Assembly (NCBI RefSeq): GCF_000211855.2
Contig: NC_015638.1
Location: 2,949,001-3,013,000, forward strand
DNA length: 64,000 bases
Source: Lacinutrix sp. 5H-3-7-4
GTDB taxonomy: Bacteria; Bacteroidota; Bacteroidia; Flavobacteriales; Flavobacteriaceae
Direction of reading: 5' to 3'
This document shows, one piece after another, positions 20,547 through 29,239 of the stretch. Both the position numbers and the translations under genes were made by a program. Position 1 is the stretch's first letter. Every line of letters starts with the position of its first letter. Under the pieces are notes generated by a model. The model was not told the DNA's origin. It saw only the letters and a list, made by a program, of their open reading frames with translations, and did no database searches.

Positions 20547-21448
20547 AGGTTAAACACCTTTCCATCGTCTGCTAATTCTACGTTATCAAAATACTCTTTT
20601 GCTTCTGTTTTAAACATATTCAAGTTATCATATCTAGTAGAGTAATGTCCTAATATCAATTTACCTGCATTAGCTAACTGTGCTATTTTTGCAGCTTCTT
20701 TAGCTGTACTATGTTTTGTTTTTGGTGCTAAATGAGCATGTTGTTCTAGAAAGGTAGACTCATGATAAATAACATCTATATTTTTTATTAATGGCACAAT
20801 AGCTTCGTTATATGCTGTATCACTACAAAAGGCATAACTTTTAGGCTTTTCTGGCGGAAATGTTACTGTTTCATTTTTTACAAGATCTCCTTTTTTGTTT
20901 TCAACATTAAAACCTTGTTTTAACTTTCTATAATATGCTACCTCAATATCTTCATTTAGTACAGCATTCATGTCTAATTTGCGTTCACCAGGCTTTTCTT
21001 TAAACAGAAACCCGTTGGTATACACTCTATGATCTAACGGTATAGTACTAACTTGGACTTTATCGTCTTCAAAGAGAACTTGAGATTCTAAACTAGTTAA
21101 TTCATGAAATATAAGCTTATAATTGGTCCATGACTTACTTAATTTCATTTGAAGCGTTATAACCTCTTTTATCCCTTTAGGGCCATAGATATGAAGATCT
21201 GCTTCTCTAGTCAACAATCTAAATGTTGAAATTAAACCTACTAAACCAAAAAAATGGTCACCGTGTAAATGGGAAATAAATATGTGTTTAATACGATTAA
21301 ACTTAATTTTATGTTTTCTAAGTTGTACTTGTGTACCTTCTCCACAATCTATTAAAAAAATATGGTTTTTAATCTCTAAAACTTGAGCTGTAGGATTTGT
21401 AAATGTACGTGGTGTTGCACTATAGCAACCAAGAATATTTAATTTCAT
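20543..21448 (-). CDS. rnz: Ribonuclease Z
   Basis: A 301-residue zinc-dependent endonuclease of the metallo-beta-lactamase fold that removes 3' trailers from tRNA precursors. The zinc-binding HLHGDH motif is at about residues 60-65. It is preceded by LIDCGEGTQVQL and followed by AFCSDTAYN and HSTAKEAAKIA with ILGHYSTRY, all standard for RNase Z. Its ATG overlaps the stop of the preceding STAS-like gene as TAATG, which suggests translational coupling. It closes a pyrR-pyrB-STAS-rnz minus-strand group. Confidence 0.96.
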   Translation of the reverse strand: MKLNILGCYSATPRTFTNPTAQVLEIKNHIFLIDCGEGTQVQLRKHKIKFNRIKHIFISHLHGDHFFGLVGLISTFRLLTREADLHIYGPKGIKEVITLQMKLSKSWTNYKLIFHELTSLESQVLFEDDKVQVSTIPLDHRVYTNGFLFKEKPGERKLDMNAVLNEDIEVAYYRKLKQGFNVENKKGDLVKNETVTFPPEKPKSYAFCSDTAYNEAIVPLIKNIDVIYHESTFLEQHAHLAPKTKHSTAKEAAKIAQLANAGKLILGHYSTRYDNLNMFKTEAKEYFDNVELADDGKVFNL

Positions 21449-21780
21449 TAGAAGCCTAAATCTCGTTCCATTTCTTCCATTTCAATAATATCGTAAGCTT
21501 CTTGTAATGTAGGTACCACTACAATTTCATATGGAGTTTCGTTTGCATTTATAGCATTTGTTACAATTACAAAAGATTGTTTTGCTGCACGATGTTTATT
21601 AGAAAGTCTTAAAAATTCAATAATATCTTCTAAGGCAATTTTCCCTAAAGCAGATAATTTTACTATTATATTATGTTTTTGAAACTTTGGGTATAATGCT
21701 TCTATTTTTTTCACTAATTCAACAACTGTTGCTTTTTCTTGTGTTATAATAGAAATATTTTCCTGTTGATCTATAATCAT
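21448..21780 (-). CDS. Small STAS-like protein coupled to rnz
   Basis: A 110-residue soluble protein with alternating strand and helix predictions and the segment IVKLSALGKIALEDIIEFLRLSNKHRAAKQSFVIV, which resembles the core of a STAS or anti-sigma-antagonist-like fold. Genes of this size next to rnz in flavobacteria are sometimes labelled ribonuclease Z by transfer from the neighbour, but no metal-binding HxHxDH motif is present, so it is not an RNase. It starts three bases after pyrB and overlaps rnz by one base, so it is firmly inside the operon. Function is unknown. Confidence 0.75.
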   Translation of the reverse strand: MIIDQQENISIITQEKATVVELVKKIEALYPKFQKHNIIVKLSALGKIALEDIIEFLRLSNKHRAAKQSFVIVTNAINANETPYEIVVVPTLQEAYDIIEMEEMERDLGF

Positions 21781-21783
21781 AAT

Positions 21784-22713
21784 CTATTGTTTTATTTTTG
21801 AAGCTAATAAATATATTACAGCCATTCTTACAGCAACACCATTTTGTACTTGATCCAGAATTATAGCTTGTTTAGAATCTGCAACATCACTAGTTATTTC
21901 AACTCCTCTATTTATTGGTCCTGGATGCATGATTGTTATTTCTTTATTGAGCGAATCTAGTAACTCTTTATTAACTCCAAATTGTTGTGTATATTCTCGT
22001 GTAGATGGAAAATAACTAATTTCCATACGTTCGTTTTGTACACGTAGCATATTTGCAACGTCACACCATTCTAACGCTTTGCGCAAGTTTGTTTCTACTT
22101 TTACACCCAAATCTGCAATATATTTTGGTAAAAGTGTTTTAGGACCGCAAACCATAACATTTGCACCTTGTAATTTTAAAGCGTATATATTTGATAAAGC
22201 CACGCGACTATGCAAAATATCTCCTACAATTACTACATTTTTTCCTGCTACATCTCCTAATTTTTCTCTTATAGAATACGAGTCTAAAAGGGCTTGTGTT
22301 GGATGTTCGTGTGCGCCATCGCCGGCATTAATTATATTAGCTTTTACATGTTTAGATAAAAACACACCAGCACCTGGATTAGGATGCCGCATTACTACCA
22401 TATCTACTTTCATAGATAATATATTATTTACAGTATCTATTAAAGTTTCTCCTTTTTTAACAGAGGATTGTCCTGCTGAAAAATTAATAACATCGGCAGA
22501 TAATCGTTTTTCTGCTAACTCGAAAGAAAGTTTTGTTCTGGTTGAGTTTTCAAAAAATAAATTTGCGATAGTAATATCGCGGAGAGATGGTACTTTTTTT
22601 ATTGGCCTATTAATCACTTCTTTAAAATGATCGGCTGTTTCAAAAATAAGTTGAATATCTTTTTCTTGAAGGTACTTAATTCCTAATAAGTGATCAACAC
22701 TTAACTCGCTCAT
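21784..22713 (-). CDS. pyrB: Aspartate carbamoyltransferase catalytic subunit
   Basis: A 309-residue cytoplasmic enzyme that condenses carbamoyl phosphate with aspartate in the committed step of pyrimidine synthesis. The carbamoyl-phosphate loop FFENSTRTKLSFE lies near residues 53-65, HPTQALLDSYSI near 135-146 and the HPGPINRGVEI motif near 265. Length equals that of the free catalytic chain, and no regulatory pyrI gene is adjacent. It lies 119 bases downstream of pyrR on the same strand, a usual pairing. Confidence 0.97.
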   Translation of the reverse strand: MSELSVDHLLGIKYLQEKDIQLIFETADHFKEVINRPIKKVPSLRDITIANLFFENSTRTKLSFELAEKRLSADVINFSAGQSSVKKGETLIDTVNNILSMKVDMVVMRHPNPGAGVFLSKHVKANIINAGDGAHEHPTQALLDSYSIREKLGDVAGKNVVIVGDILHSRVALSNIYALKLQGANVMVCGPKTLLPKYIADLGVKVETNLRKALEWCDVANMLRVQNERMEISYFPSTREYTQQFGVNKELLDSLNKEITIMHPGPINRGVEITSDVADSKQAIILDQVQNGVAVRMAVIYLLASKIKQ

Positions 22714-22832
22714 GTTTTTATACTTCAGTTGGCAGTCTTCAAGTGCCAGTTTTTATTTTATAAGTTATCTTTTTTGTTATAAAGAGTTTACCTGTTTTTA
22801 CCTAAACAAGTATTTATTTCTTATTTATAACT

Positions 22833-23372
22833 TTAACTATTAATTAAATAAACTGCATCTTCTCCTTCGTTTTCTTCCCAGTTTACTTTTACTTTTTCTT
22901 TATTTATGGCATCTACTTGTCTACCTCGATAGTTAGGTTGTATTGGTAAATGCCTACTAAAACGTCTATCTATAAGTGTTAATAGTTCTATTTCTGTTGG
23001 TCTTCCAAAAGATTGAATTGCTGTTAAAGCTGCACGTATGCTTCTTCCTGTATAGAGTACATCGTCTATAAATACTACTTTTTTATTTTCTACTACAAAA
23101 TTAATATTAGTAGTATTTGCTTCGTGAATTTTATCTCCACGCCTAAAATCATCTCTATAAAATGTAATGTCTAAATGCCCTAATTTTAGGTCTTTTATAT
23201 TGTATTCGGTTTTAAGCATATTGGCTAATCTATTAGCCAAAAATTTACCTCTAGGTTGTATGCCTATTAATACTGTATTAGAAAAATCTTTATGATTTTC
23301 AATTAATTGGCAAGCCAATCTATGAAGAATGATATTTATGGTTTTAGCATTAAGTAATACTTTGTGACTCAT
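22833..23372 (-). CDS. pyrR: PyrR bifunctional pyrimidine regulator / uracil phosphoribosyltransferase-like protein
   Basis: A 179-residue type I phosphoribosyltransferase. The PRPP-binding motif VVFIDDVLYTGRSIRAAL is near residues 95-112, and the N-terminus SHKVLLNAKTINIILHRLACQLIE is typical of PyrR. In Firmicutes PyrR binds pyr mRNA to attenuate transcription; in many Bacteroidota only the enzyme role is assumed. I use the ATG at 23372 because the longer frame would need a TTG at 23384. It leads the pyrR-pyrB-STAS-rnz group. I saw no clear PyrR-binding attenuator in the 119-base gap before pyrB. Confidence 0.93.
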   Translation of the reverse strand: MSHKVLLNAKTINIILHRLACQLIENHKDFSNTVLIGIQPRGKFLANRLANMLKTEYNIKDLKLGHLDITFYRDDFRRGDKIHEANTTNINFVVENKKVVFIDDVLYTGRSIRAALTAIQSFGRPTEIELLTLIDRRFSRHLPIQPNYRGRQVDAINKEKVKVNWEENEGEDAVYLINS

Positions 23373-23480
23373 ATTGATTTTCAAACGGATTTGATGAACA
23401 AAGTTAAGCTAAAAAATTAGTGTTTGCAATGGCTATTAAAATTTATATTTTTAAAGTTCTTGTATAGATTTACCATATAA

Positions 23481-23508
23481 AAAAGCCTCACATTTCTGTG
23501 AGGCTTTT
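23481..23508 (-). terminator. Rho-independent terminator downstream of rpsA
   Basis: A perfect 12-bp stem (AAAAGCCTCACA / TGTGAGGCTTTT) with a four-base loop lies 44 bases beyond the rpsA stop and before pyrR. It ends the rpsA transcript and insulates the pyrimidine genes. Confidence 0.85.
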
Positions 23509-23551
23509 AGATATTTATTGGATAAGATTCCTTTTTACAAAGGAATGAATA

Positions 23552-25390
23552 TTACTTCTTCCCGTCCATTTTATCTTTAAGAGCTTGTAAAGCGTCGTTA
23601 GCGTCACCTAAAGTTGGTTTAGCTTCAGCAGCTTGAGATGCTTGCTTAGCTTGTGCAGCTTTTACGTTTGCCATTTCTTCTTCTCTAAAGATTGCAGTAT
23701 GCGATGCTACTACTCTCTTAAACTCTTTGTTAAATTCAATGATTTTGAATTCTGCAGAATCACCTTTCTTTAATTTCTTACCGTCTTCTTTTTCAAGGTG
23801 ACGAGAAGGAACAAATGCTACGATGTCTTCATTAAATTCAATAGTTGCTCCTTTGTCTACAACTTCAGCAATTTCTGCTGTATGTGTAGTTCCTAAAGCA
23901 AATTCAGTTTCATACTTATCCCAAGGATTTTCAGTTGTCTGTTTGTGACCTAAAGATAATTTACGTCCTTCAACATCTAACTCAAGTACTACTACATCTA
24001 ACTTATCTCCTACGTTACAGAACTCTGATGGGTGTTTAATTTTCTTAGTCCAAGATAAATCTGAGATGTAAATTAATCCATCAATACCTTCTTCTAATTC
24101 TACAAAAACTCCAAAGTTTGTAAAGTTACGTACAATACCAGTGTGCTTAGAACCTACTGGGTATTTAGTTGTAATATCTGTCCATGGATCTTGCGATAAT
24201 TGCTTGATACCAAGAGACATTTTTCTATCTTCTCTATCTAAAGTTAAAATTTGTGCTTCTATTTCGTCTCCAACGTTAACAAAATCGTTAGCAGAACGTA
24301 AGTGAGTAGACCAAGACATTTCAGAAACGTGAACTAAACCTTCAACACCTTCTGCAACTTCGATAAATGCACCGTAATCTGCGATTACAACTACTTTACC
24401 TTTTACTTTATCTCCAACAGAAACTTCTTCTCCTAAAGCATCCCAAGGATGTTTAGATAATTGTTTAAGACCTAATTGGATTCTTGATTTGTTTTCATCA
24501 AAATCAAGGATTACAACATTTAATTTCTGGTCTAACTCAACAATCTCGTTTGGATGGTTAATTCTTGACCAAGATAAATCTGTGATATGAACTAAACCAT
24601 CAACACCACCAAGATCGATAAATACACCGTATGAAGTAATGTTTTTAACTACACCTTCTAATACTTGACCTTTTTCTAATTGACCAATGATTTCTTTCTT
24701 TTGCTCTTCGATATCTGCCTCAATAAGAGCTTTATGAGAAACTACTACGTTTTTGAATTCGTGGTTGATTTTCACAACTTTAAATTCCATAGTTTTGTTT
24801 ACGTATTGATCGTAATCTCTAATTGGTTTAACATCAATTTGAGAACCTGGTAAGAATGCTTCAATTCCAAAAACATCTACAATCATACCACCTTTTGTTC
24901 TACACTTAACGAAACCATTAACGATTTCACCTGTATCATGTGCATTATTTACACGATCCCAAGCTTTAATAACACGTGCTTTTCTGTGAGATAATACTAA
25001 TTGTCCTGTTGCATCTTCACGCACATCAATTAATACTTCTACTTTGTCTCCAACTTTTAAATCTGGATTGTAACGAAATTCGTTTAAAGAAATTACACCT
25101 TCAGATTTTGCGTTGATGTCGATAATAGCATCACGATCTGTCATGTGTACTACTTCTCCTTCTACTACTTCGTCATCTAATGTATCTACGAAATTTTCAG
25201 ATACTAACTTTTCAAATTCTTTTAATTGAGAATCTTCAACCTCATCGATACCTTCTTGGTAGTTGTGCCAGTTAAAGTCTGCTAAGAATTTTTCAGGGTT
25301 TGCTTGTGCTTCAGATACTACTGGAGCTTCTTTTTTTGCTGTTGCAGCGTCTTGAGCTTCAACTTCTGCTTGTTTTGCTTTTTCAGCCAT
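23552..25390 (-). CDS. rpsA: 30S ribosomal protein S1
   Basis: A 612-residue RNA-binding ribosomal protein that helps the 30S subunit engage mRNA. Six S1 (OB-fold) motifs are visible, including GVVKNITSYGVFIDLGG, GKVVVIADYGAFIEVAEG and GIVRNFTNFGVFVELEEG. The last, AEIAEVVDKGATIEFNED, is more divergent, as expected for the C-terminal domain. The N-terminus is rich in Ala, Glu and Lys. I use the ATG at 25390 (MAEKAKQ); the frame extends upstream to a GTG at 25444, but those residues are not S1-like. Because no anti-Shine-Dalgarno use is typical in this phylum, S1 is expected to be central for initiation. A structured leader precedes it. Confidence 0.96.
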   Translation of the reverse strand: MAEKAKQAEVEAQDAATAKKEAPVVSEAQANPEKFLADFNWHNYQEGIDEVEDSQLKEFEKLVSENFVDTLDDEVVEGEVVHMTDRDAIIDINAKSEGVISLNEFRYNPDLKVGDKVEVLIDVREDATGQLVLSHRKARVIKAWDRVNNAHDTGEIVNGFVKCRTKGGMIVDVFGIEAFLPGSQIDVKPIRDYDQYVNKTMEFKVVKINHEFKNVVVSHKALIEADIEEQKKEIIGQLEKGQVLEGVVKNITSYGVFIDLGGVDGLVHITDLSWSRINHPNEIVELDQKLNVVILDFDENKSRIQLGLKQLSKHPWDALGEEVSVGDKVKGKVVVIADYGAFIEVAEGVEGLVHVSEMSWSTHLRSANDFVNVGDEIEAQILTLDREDRKMSLGIKQLSQDPWTDITTKYPVGSKHTGIVRNFTNFGVFVELEEGIDGLIYISDLSWTKKIKHPSEFCNVGDKLDVVVLELDVEGRKLSLGHKQTTENPWDKYETEFALGTTHTAEIAEVVDKGATIEFNEDIVAFVPSRHLEKEDGKKLKKGDSAEFKIIEFNKEFKRVVASHTAIFREEEMANVKAAQAKQASQAAEAKPTLGDANDALQALKDKMDGKK

Positions 25391-25765
25391 TGCAGATAAT
25401 AATTTGTATTCTGTTATGTTTAATAAGAAATAATGCGCTAACACACAGAAGTGTTTAAAATAAAATTGTTTAATCCCTTTTATTTCTTACTTGCGCTAAA
25501 AAGGAGTGCAAAAATACTACTTTTTAGTTATATTACCTAATACAATTTAAAAAGTTTAATATTACTGATTATCAAGAAAATATACTTCAAAATTGGTTAT
25601 GTCTTTTTTATAAATTCTATCGATAATTATGTAAATAATCGATTAAATAGATCACTTTATCTAATTTTAGTTTAATTTTTTACAAATTGGAAATTGAATA
25701 TCCTTTTTAAATTGATTAATTACTATCTTTAATACAGTAAGAATAACATTAAAAACAAAACAATT
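25391..25765. promoter_or_regulatory. Divergent control region between rpsA and the BON/LysM gene, with structured rpsA leader
   Basis: This 375-base stretch separates divergent genes. On the minus strand TATTTTTG at 25516-25509 fits the Bacteroidota -7 element TAnnTTTG and would give rpsA a leader of about 110 bases. Inside that leader are complementary arms at 25424-25433 (TAAGAAATAA) and 25480-25489 (TTATTTCTTA). Each is followed on the plus strand by a GCGCTAA copy. A feedback element for S1 is possible but unproved. No gene was seen here. Confidence 0.45.
25724..25731 (+). promoter_or_regulatory. Candidate -7 element for the BON/LysM gene
   Basis: TATCTTTA is one base from TAnnTTTG and lies 42 bases before the ATG. 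The surrounding 15-mer ACTATCTTTAATACA recurs before the ECF sigma gene near 33539-33553. No TTG element sits at the usual spacing, so this is weak. Confidence 0.35.
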
Positions 25766-26143
25766 ATGGTAAAAGCAAAATATCAAGGTGTACTTGATTT
25801 AGGCGAAAAATTAAACATTCAAAACGGTGACGTTTCTGAAACTAATGGTGTATTAACAGTTAAAGGTACTGCTGCTACACAATATGAAAAGAATTTACTT
25901 TGGGATGAAATTAAAGCAGCTGGTGGTGAAAACCCAAGCGATATTGTTGCAGATATAAAAGTTGAAGATACTAGCGTTTTTGCTAGACATACAGTAAAAA
26001 GTGGTGAAACTTTAGGTGGTATTGCTAAGCAGTATTATGGTAATGCTAGTAAATACAATACTATTTTTGAAGCTAACACTAATATTTTAAAAAACCCAGA
26101 TGTTATACACCCAGATCAAGAATTAGTAATCCCGAATTTGTAG
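25766..26143 (+). CDS. BON and LysM domain protein, Kbp/YgaU-like
   Basis: A 125-residue protein without a signal peptide. The N-terminal part (about 15-72) resembles the BON domain, and a LysM domain follows at about 77-123 (HTVKSGETLGGIAKQYYG and NPDVIHPDQELVIP). The BON-LysM order and small size match E. coli Kbp (YgaU), a cytoplasmic potassium-binding protein. That comparison covers architecture only, so potassium binding here is inference. It is a single gene between divergent rpsA and convergent cmk, with its own terminator. Confidence 0.85.
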   Translation: MVKAKYQGVLDLGEKLNIQNGDVSETNGVLTVKGTAATQYEKNLLWDEIKAAGGENPSDIVADIKVEDTSVFARHTVKSGETLGGIAKQYYGNASKYNTIFEANTNILKNPDVIHPDQELVIPNL

Positions 26144-26167
26144 GGATTAATAGCGAATTTCTTTTTT

Positions 26168-26201
26168 AAAAGCGAGTTAACTTTGGTTGACTCGCTTTTT
26201 G
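26168..26201. terminator. Bidirectional terminator between the BON/LysM gene and cmk
   Basis: AAAAGCGAGTTAAC pairs with GTTGACTCGCTTTT (one G-U pair) around a short loop, with T runs on the plus side and A runs at the left. It lies between convergent genes. Confidence 0.85.
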
Positions 26202-26206
26202 TTTTG

Positions 26207-26902
26207 TTATTTTAAATTTTTAAAAGTCATGTTTACAAGTTGTAATACTTTTTCAAACTGCTCTTTTAAAGATAAATCGCTATTATCTATTTCTATAGCG
26301 TCGTCTGCTTTACGTAATGGTGAATCTTCGCGATGCGAATCTATATAATCACGTTCTTGTACATTTCTTAATACGTCTTCATATTTAACATCATCACCTC
26401 TTTCTATTAACTCATTGTAACGACGTGTTGCTCTTTTTTCGGCAGAAGCTATCATAAATAATTTTAGTTCTGCATAAGGGAATACCACTGTACCAATATC
26501 TCTACCATCCATAACAACACCTTTGTCTTTTCCCATTTGTTGCTGTTGTTTTACTAACTGGTAACGAACTTCTGGTATTGCTGCAACTTTACTTACAAAA
26601 CTAGATACTTCTAAAGTTCTTATTTCTCTTTCTATGTTTTCACCGTTTAAGTATACCTCGGCAAAACCTAAGTCTTTATTAAATTTAAAAGTAATATTTA
26701 TAGCTCCTAATTTTTCTACTAAGCCATTAACATTAAAATCTTCTTTTGAAATATAACCGTTGCGCATAGTAAATAAAGTTACTGCGCGATACATGGCGCC
26801 TGTATCTACATAAATGTATCCTAAGTGTTTTGCTAATTGTTTAGCGACTGTACTTTTTCCTGTTGACGAAAAACCGTCTATAGCTATTGTTATTTTTTGC
26901 AT
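26207..26902 (-). CDS. cmk: Cytidylate kinase
   Basis: A 231-residue cytoplasmic nucleoside monophosphate kinase that phosphorylates CMP and dCMP. The P-loop DGFSSTGKSTVAKQL is near residues 8-22, the CMP-binding VDTGAMYRAVTL near 33-44 and the MDGRDIGTVVFP motif near 130-141. I use the ATG at 26902 (MQKITIAIDG). Upstream extensions to 26944 or to a TTG at 26956 would add a hydrophobic, non-conserved tail that overlaps the neighbouring terminator hairpin. Confidence 0.95.
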   Translation of the reverse strand: MQKITIAIDGFSSTGKSTVAKQLAKHLGYIYVDTGAMYRAVTLFTMRNGYISKEDFNVNGLVEKLGAINITFKFNKDLGFAEVYLNGENIEREIRTLEVSSFVSKVAAIPEVRYQLVKQQQQMGKDKGVVMDGRDIGTVVFPYAELKLFMIASAEKRATRRYNELIERGDDVKYEDVLRNVQERDYIDSHREDSPLRKADDAIEIDNSDLSLKEQFEKVLQLVNMTFKNLK

Positions 26903-26944
26903 GTGATATATTGTGCTGCAAAAGTAATTATAATATTCAAGCAT

Positions 26945-26983
26945 AAAAAAACTCAAATCTTAATTATAAAATTTGAGTTTTTT
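26945..26983 (-). terminator. Terminator downstream of the four-repeat protein gene
   Basis: AAAAAAACTCAAAT and ATTTGAGTTTTTTT pair around an 11-base loop. The hairpin lies 33 bases beyond the stop of the minus-strand gene at 27017 and before cmk. Confidence 0.7.
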
Positions 26984-27016
26984 TGTTTCACTTTTAATAT
27001 TTAAATTTAAAAATTA

Positions 27017-28072
27017 TTATTTGCAACTGTTAGAGATTTCAACTTTAGCTATATAGTAATTTTTACTAAACGTTTTTATACATTCGTCTGTTTTACTATT
27101 ATACCACAATTTATAAGTAACATTCCTGTCTTGGAATGTTTTAGTATTACCAAAACCACTTTGTTCTATACTTGTATATACTGCTTTAGACTTTAAGCCT
27201 TTATATTTACTATTGTAAACATTAGTATTATTACAATTATTAGAGTTTTCTGTTTTAACAATGTAAAAATTTCTACTAAATGTTTTTAAACATTCACCCG
27301 TTTTGCTATTATACCATAACTTATAAGTTACATTTCCTTCTTGAAATGTTTTGCTATTAGCGTAGCCATTTTGCTCTAAAGTTACATATGCTGCTTTAGA
27401 TTTCATACCAGAGATATCACTTATAGAAAAAGAATTATTTACACTTGTAACTGTTGTTGTATTTGTTTGAGTGGTTGAAATAGTTGGTGTTGATGTAGTT
27501 GAAACTGTATTGTTATTTAAATTATCTATTGAGCCAAGTCCTGTATTGGTATTACCTCCACAATTATTAGAGTTTTCAACTTTTACTATATAAAAGTTTC
27601 TACTATAGGTTTTTACACATTGTCCTGTTTTACTATTATACCAAAGCTTATAAGTTACATTTCCTTCTTGAAATGTTTTTGTGTTTCCAAATCCATTTTG
27701 CTCTAAAGTAGTATAACCCGCTTTAGATTTCATTTTACTTAATTCACTAATATTGTAAGGATTATTCGCTGAAGTGTTTTTACCTTTGCAACTAGTAGAA
27801 TTCTCTACTCTAGCAATGTAAAAGTTTTTACTATAAGTTTTTATACATTGCCCGCTAACACTATTGTACCAAAGTTTATAGGTTACATCATCTTCTTGAA
27901 AAGTTTTACTATTGCCAAAATTATTTTGTTCTAAAGTAACATATGCTGCTTTAGATTTCATTCCATTTAATTGGCTTACGTCAAGTAGGTTTGTGTTAGA
28001 CTGAGATTGAGAAGAATACGTCACTGCTAAAACAATGACTAAAAAAATATTTTTGAGTTGTAGACACTTCAT
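27017..28072 (-). CDS. Secreted protein with four cysteine-containing 63-residue repeats, function unknown
   Basis: A 351-residue exported protein. The signal peptide (MKCLQLKNIFLVIVLAV) is followed by four copies of a module of about 63 residues, near residues 34-95, 107-171, 217-281 and 287-350. Each copy has the order MKSKAAYVTLEQNGF, SKTFQ, VTYKLWYNSKTGQC, KTYSRNFYIVKVENS and a terminal cysteine. That gives two cysteines per copy, well placed for one disulfide. A Thr/Ser/Asn-rich linker of about 45 residues separates copies two and three. I do not recognise a named family. The YKLWYNSKTGQC stretch recalls a short secreted domain of unknown function (WWN..T.QC....DGR) that I remember from proteobacteria, which is a weak impression only. 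It has its own terminator. Confidence 0.8.
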   Translation of the reverse strand: MKCLQLKNIFLVIVLAVTYSSQSQSNTNLLDVSQLNGMKSKAAYVTLEQNNFGNSKTFQEDDVTYKLWYNSVSGQCIKTYSKNFYIARVENSTSCKGKNTSANNPYNISELSKMKSKAGYTTLEQNGFGNTKTFQEGNVTYKLWYNSKTGQCVKTYSRNFYIVKVENSNNCGGNTNTGLGSIDNLNNNTVSTTSTPTISTTQTNTTTVTSVNNSFSISDISGMKSKAAYVTLEQNGYANSKTFQEGNVTYKLWYNSKTGECLKTFSRNFYIVKTENSNNCNNTNVYNSKYKGLKSKAVYTSIEQSGFGNTKTFQDRNVTYKLWYNSKTDECIKTFSKNYYIAKVEISNSCK

Positions 28073-28141
28073 TTTTTTTATATTTTGGTTTGTATTAACA
28101 ATATAAAAAAATTTAACTTAAAATTTTAAGCTAAATGTAAC

Positions 28142-29161
28142 TTATCTCAAATCTATTTGTAGCCCAAAAAAGTTTGAATTTGCTGCACTTGTATATTTTG
28201 CATGTGTATAACTAAAACGGAGTTTGTTTAGTTTTACTGAAAAACCTGCCGAAATACCAGAAAAATTACGCTGTTCTTCTATTCGAAGTTCTTCTCCACG
28301 TCTAAAACTGTAACCCAATCTAATATTAAAACCTTTATCTGGAAACAGCTCTGCTCCTACTATAGTATGACGAATAACTTGAGCTAAAAACCCTACTTTC
28401 TCTGGTGTTATATTACCTTCTAAATCTGTAGTTGCTCTTGCTGGATTTTCTAAGCCTATTGGCCATTGTTGTAAATTCTCGAAAGTTAAATGCCAACGTA
28501 ATGGTACATTTTCTAAAGTTTGAGACAAACCTAAATCTATCTCTAATGGTAAACGCTCTCTATTACCTGCGTAGGTTGTAATTTGTGTTCCTAAATTTCT
28601 AACTACTAATGTGCCTTGAAATTCTAAACGCTCGTCTATATACAACAAACCTAAATCTGCAGCAATACCAAAAGAATTGTATTGCTCTAATGTAGATGTA
28701 ATAAGTTTTACATTTGCTCCTGCATAAAAATCGCTATATCCTATTTGTTTAGCATAACCAACAGACAATGCAGCTTCAGATCCTGTAAAAGTACCTGTTG
28801 AAATTCCGTTTTCATCATAACCATCAAAATCACCATAATTTACATAAGTCATTCCGGCATGTATGGTTTGTGTTCTTCTATCCCAAGTATAAGCGTATGC
28901 TGCAGTACCATAACTAATACCTCCTAAATAACTGGTATAATTTAAAGCAAATTGATTATCCATTTCTATATTAATAGTTGATGGATTATAAAGTGCTTGA
29001 GTAACATCCCAATCTACATTGGTAAGTACTTTTCCTCCTAGGGCAGCTTGCCTTGGAGAATTAACCAAGTTAAGAAACTGATAAGTAGATTGTCCTCCTA
29101 ATTGCGCAAAGCAAAAGGTGCTGAATAATAGTGTGCAGGTTAGGACAGTTTTTTTAAGCAT
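28142..29161 (-). CDS. porQ: Type IX secretion system protein PorQ
   Basis: A 339-residue outer-membrane beta-barrel with a signal peptide ending CFAQ, followed by LGGQSTYQFLNLVNSPRQAALGG, the characteristic PorQ N-terminus. The protein belongs to the PorV/PorQ group related to FadL-type barrels. In Porphyromonas PorQ anchors the T9SS attachment complex components PorU and PorZ at the outer membrane. Together with the PorP/SprF-adhesin module elsewhere in the window it shows that the organism has a T9SS. It is apparently a single gene; its ATG is about a dozen bases from TTACTTTG, a one-off match to the -7 element. Confidence 0.92.
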   Translation of the reverse strand: MLKKTVLTCTLLFSTFCFAQLGGQSTYQFLNLVNSPRQAALGGKVLTNVDWDVTQALYNPSTINIEMDNQFALNYTSYLGGISYGTAAYAYTWDRRTQTIHAGMTYVNYGDFDGYDENGISTGTFTGSEAALSVGYAKQIGYSDFYAGANVKLITSTLEQYNSFGIAADLGLLYIDERLEFQGTLVVRNLGTQITTYAGNRERLPLEIDLGLSQTLENVPLRWHLTFENLQQWPIGLENPARATTDLEGNITPEKVGFLAQVIRHTIVGAELFPDKGFNIRLGYSFRRGEELRIEEQRNFSGISAGFSVKLNKLRFSYTHAKYTSAANSNFFGLQIDLR

Positions 29162-29239
29162 GAAGTTGCAAAGTAACTAAATCTATCTTAAAACGTATAT
29201 ATGTATTTTTTATTTTTATGAAAGAAAAATATTATAGAA

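Noticed and set aside
21448-21780. Annotation of the small protein before rnz as ribonuclease Z
   Set aside because: It lacks the HxHxDH zinc motif and is only 110 residues; the true enzyme is the next gene.
26903-26956. N-terminal extension of cytidylate kinase
   Set aside because: The added residues are not kinase-like and overlap a terminator hairpin; ATG 26902 gives the usual length.
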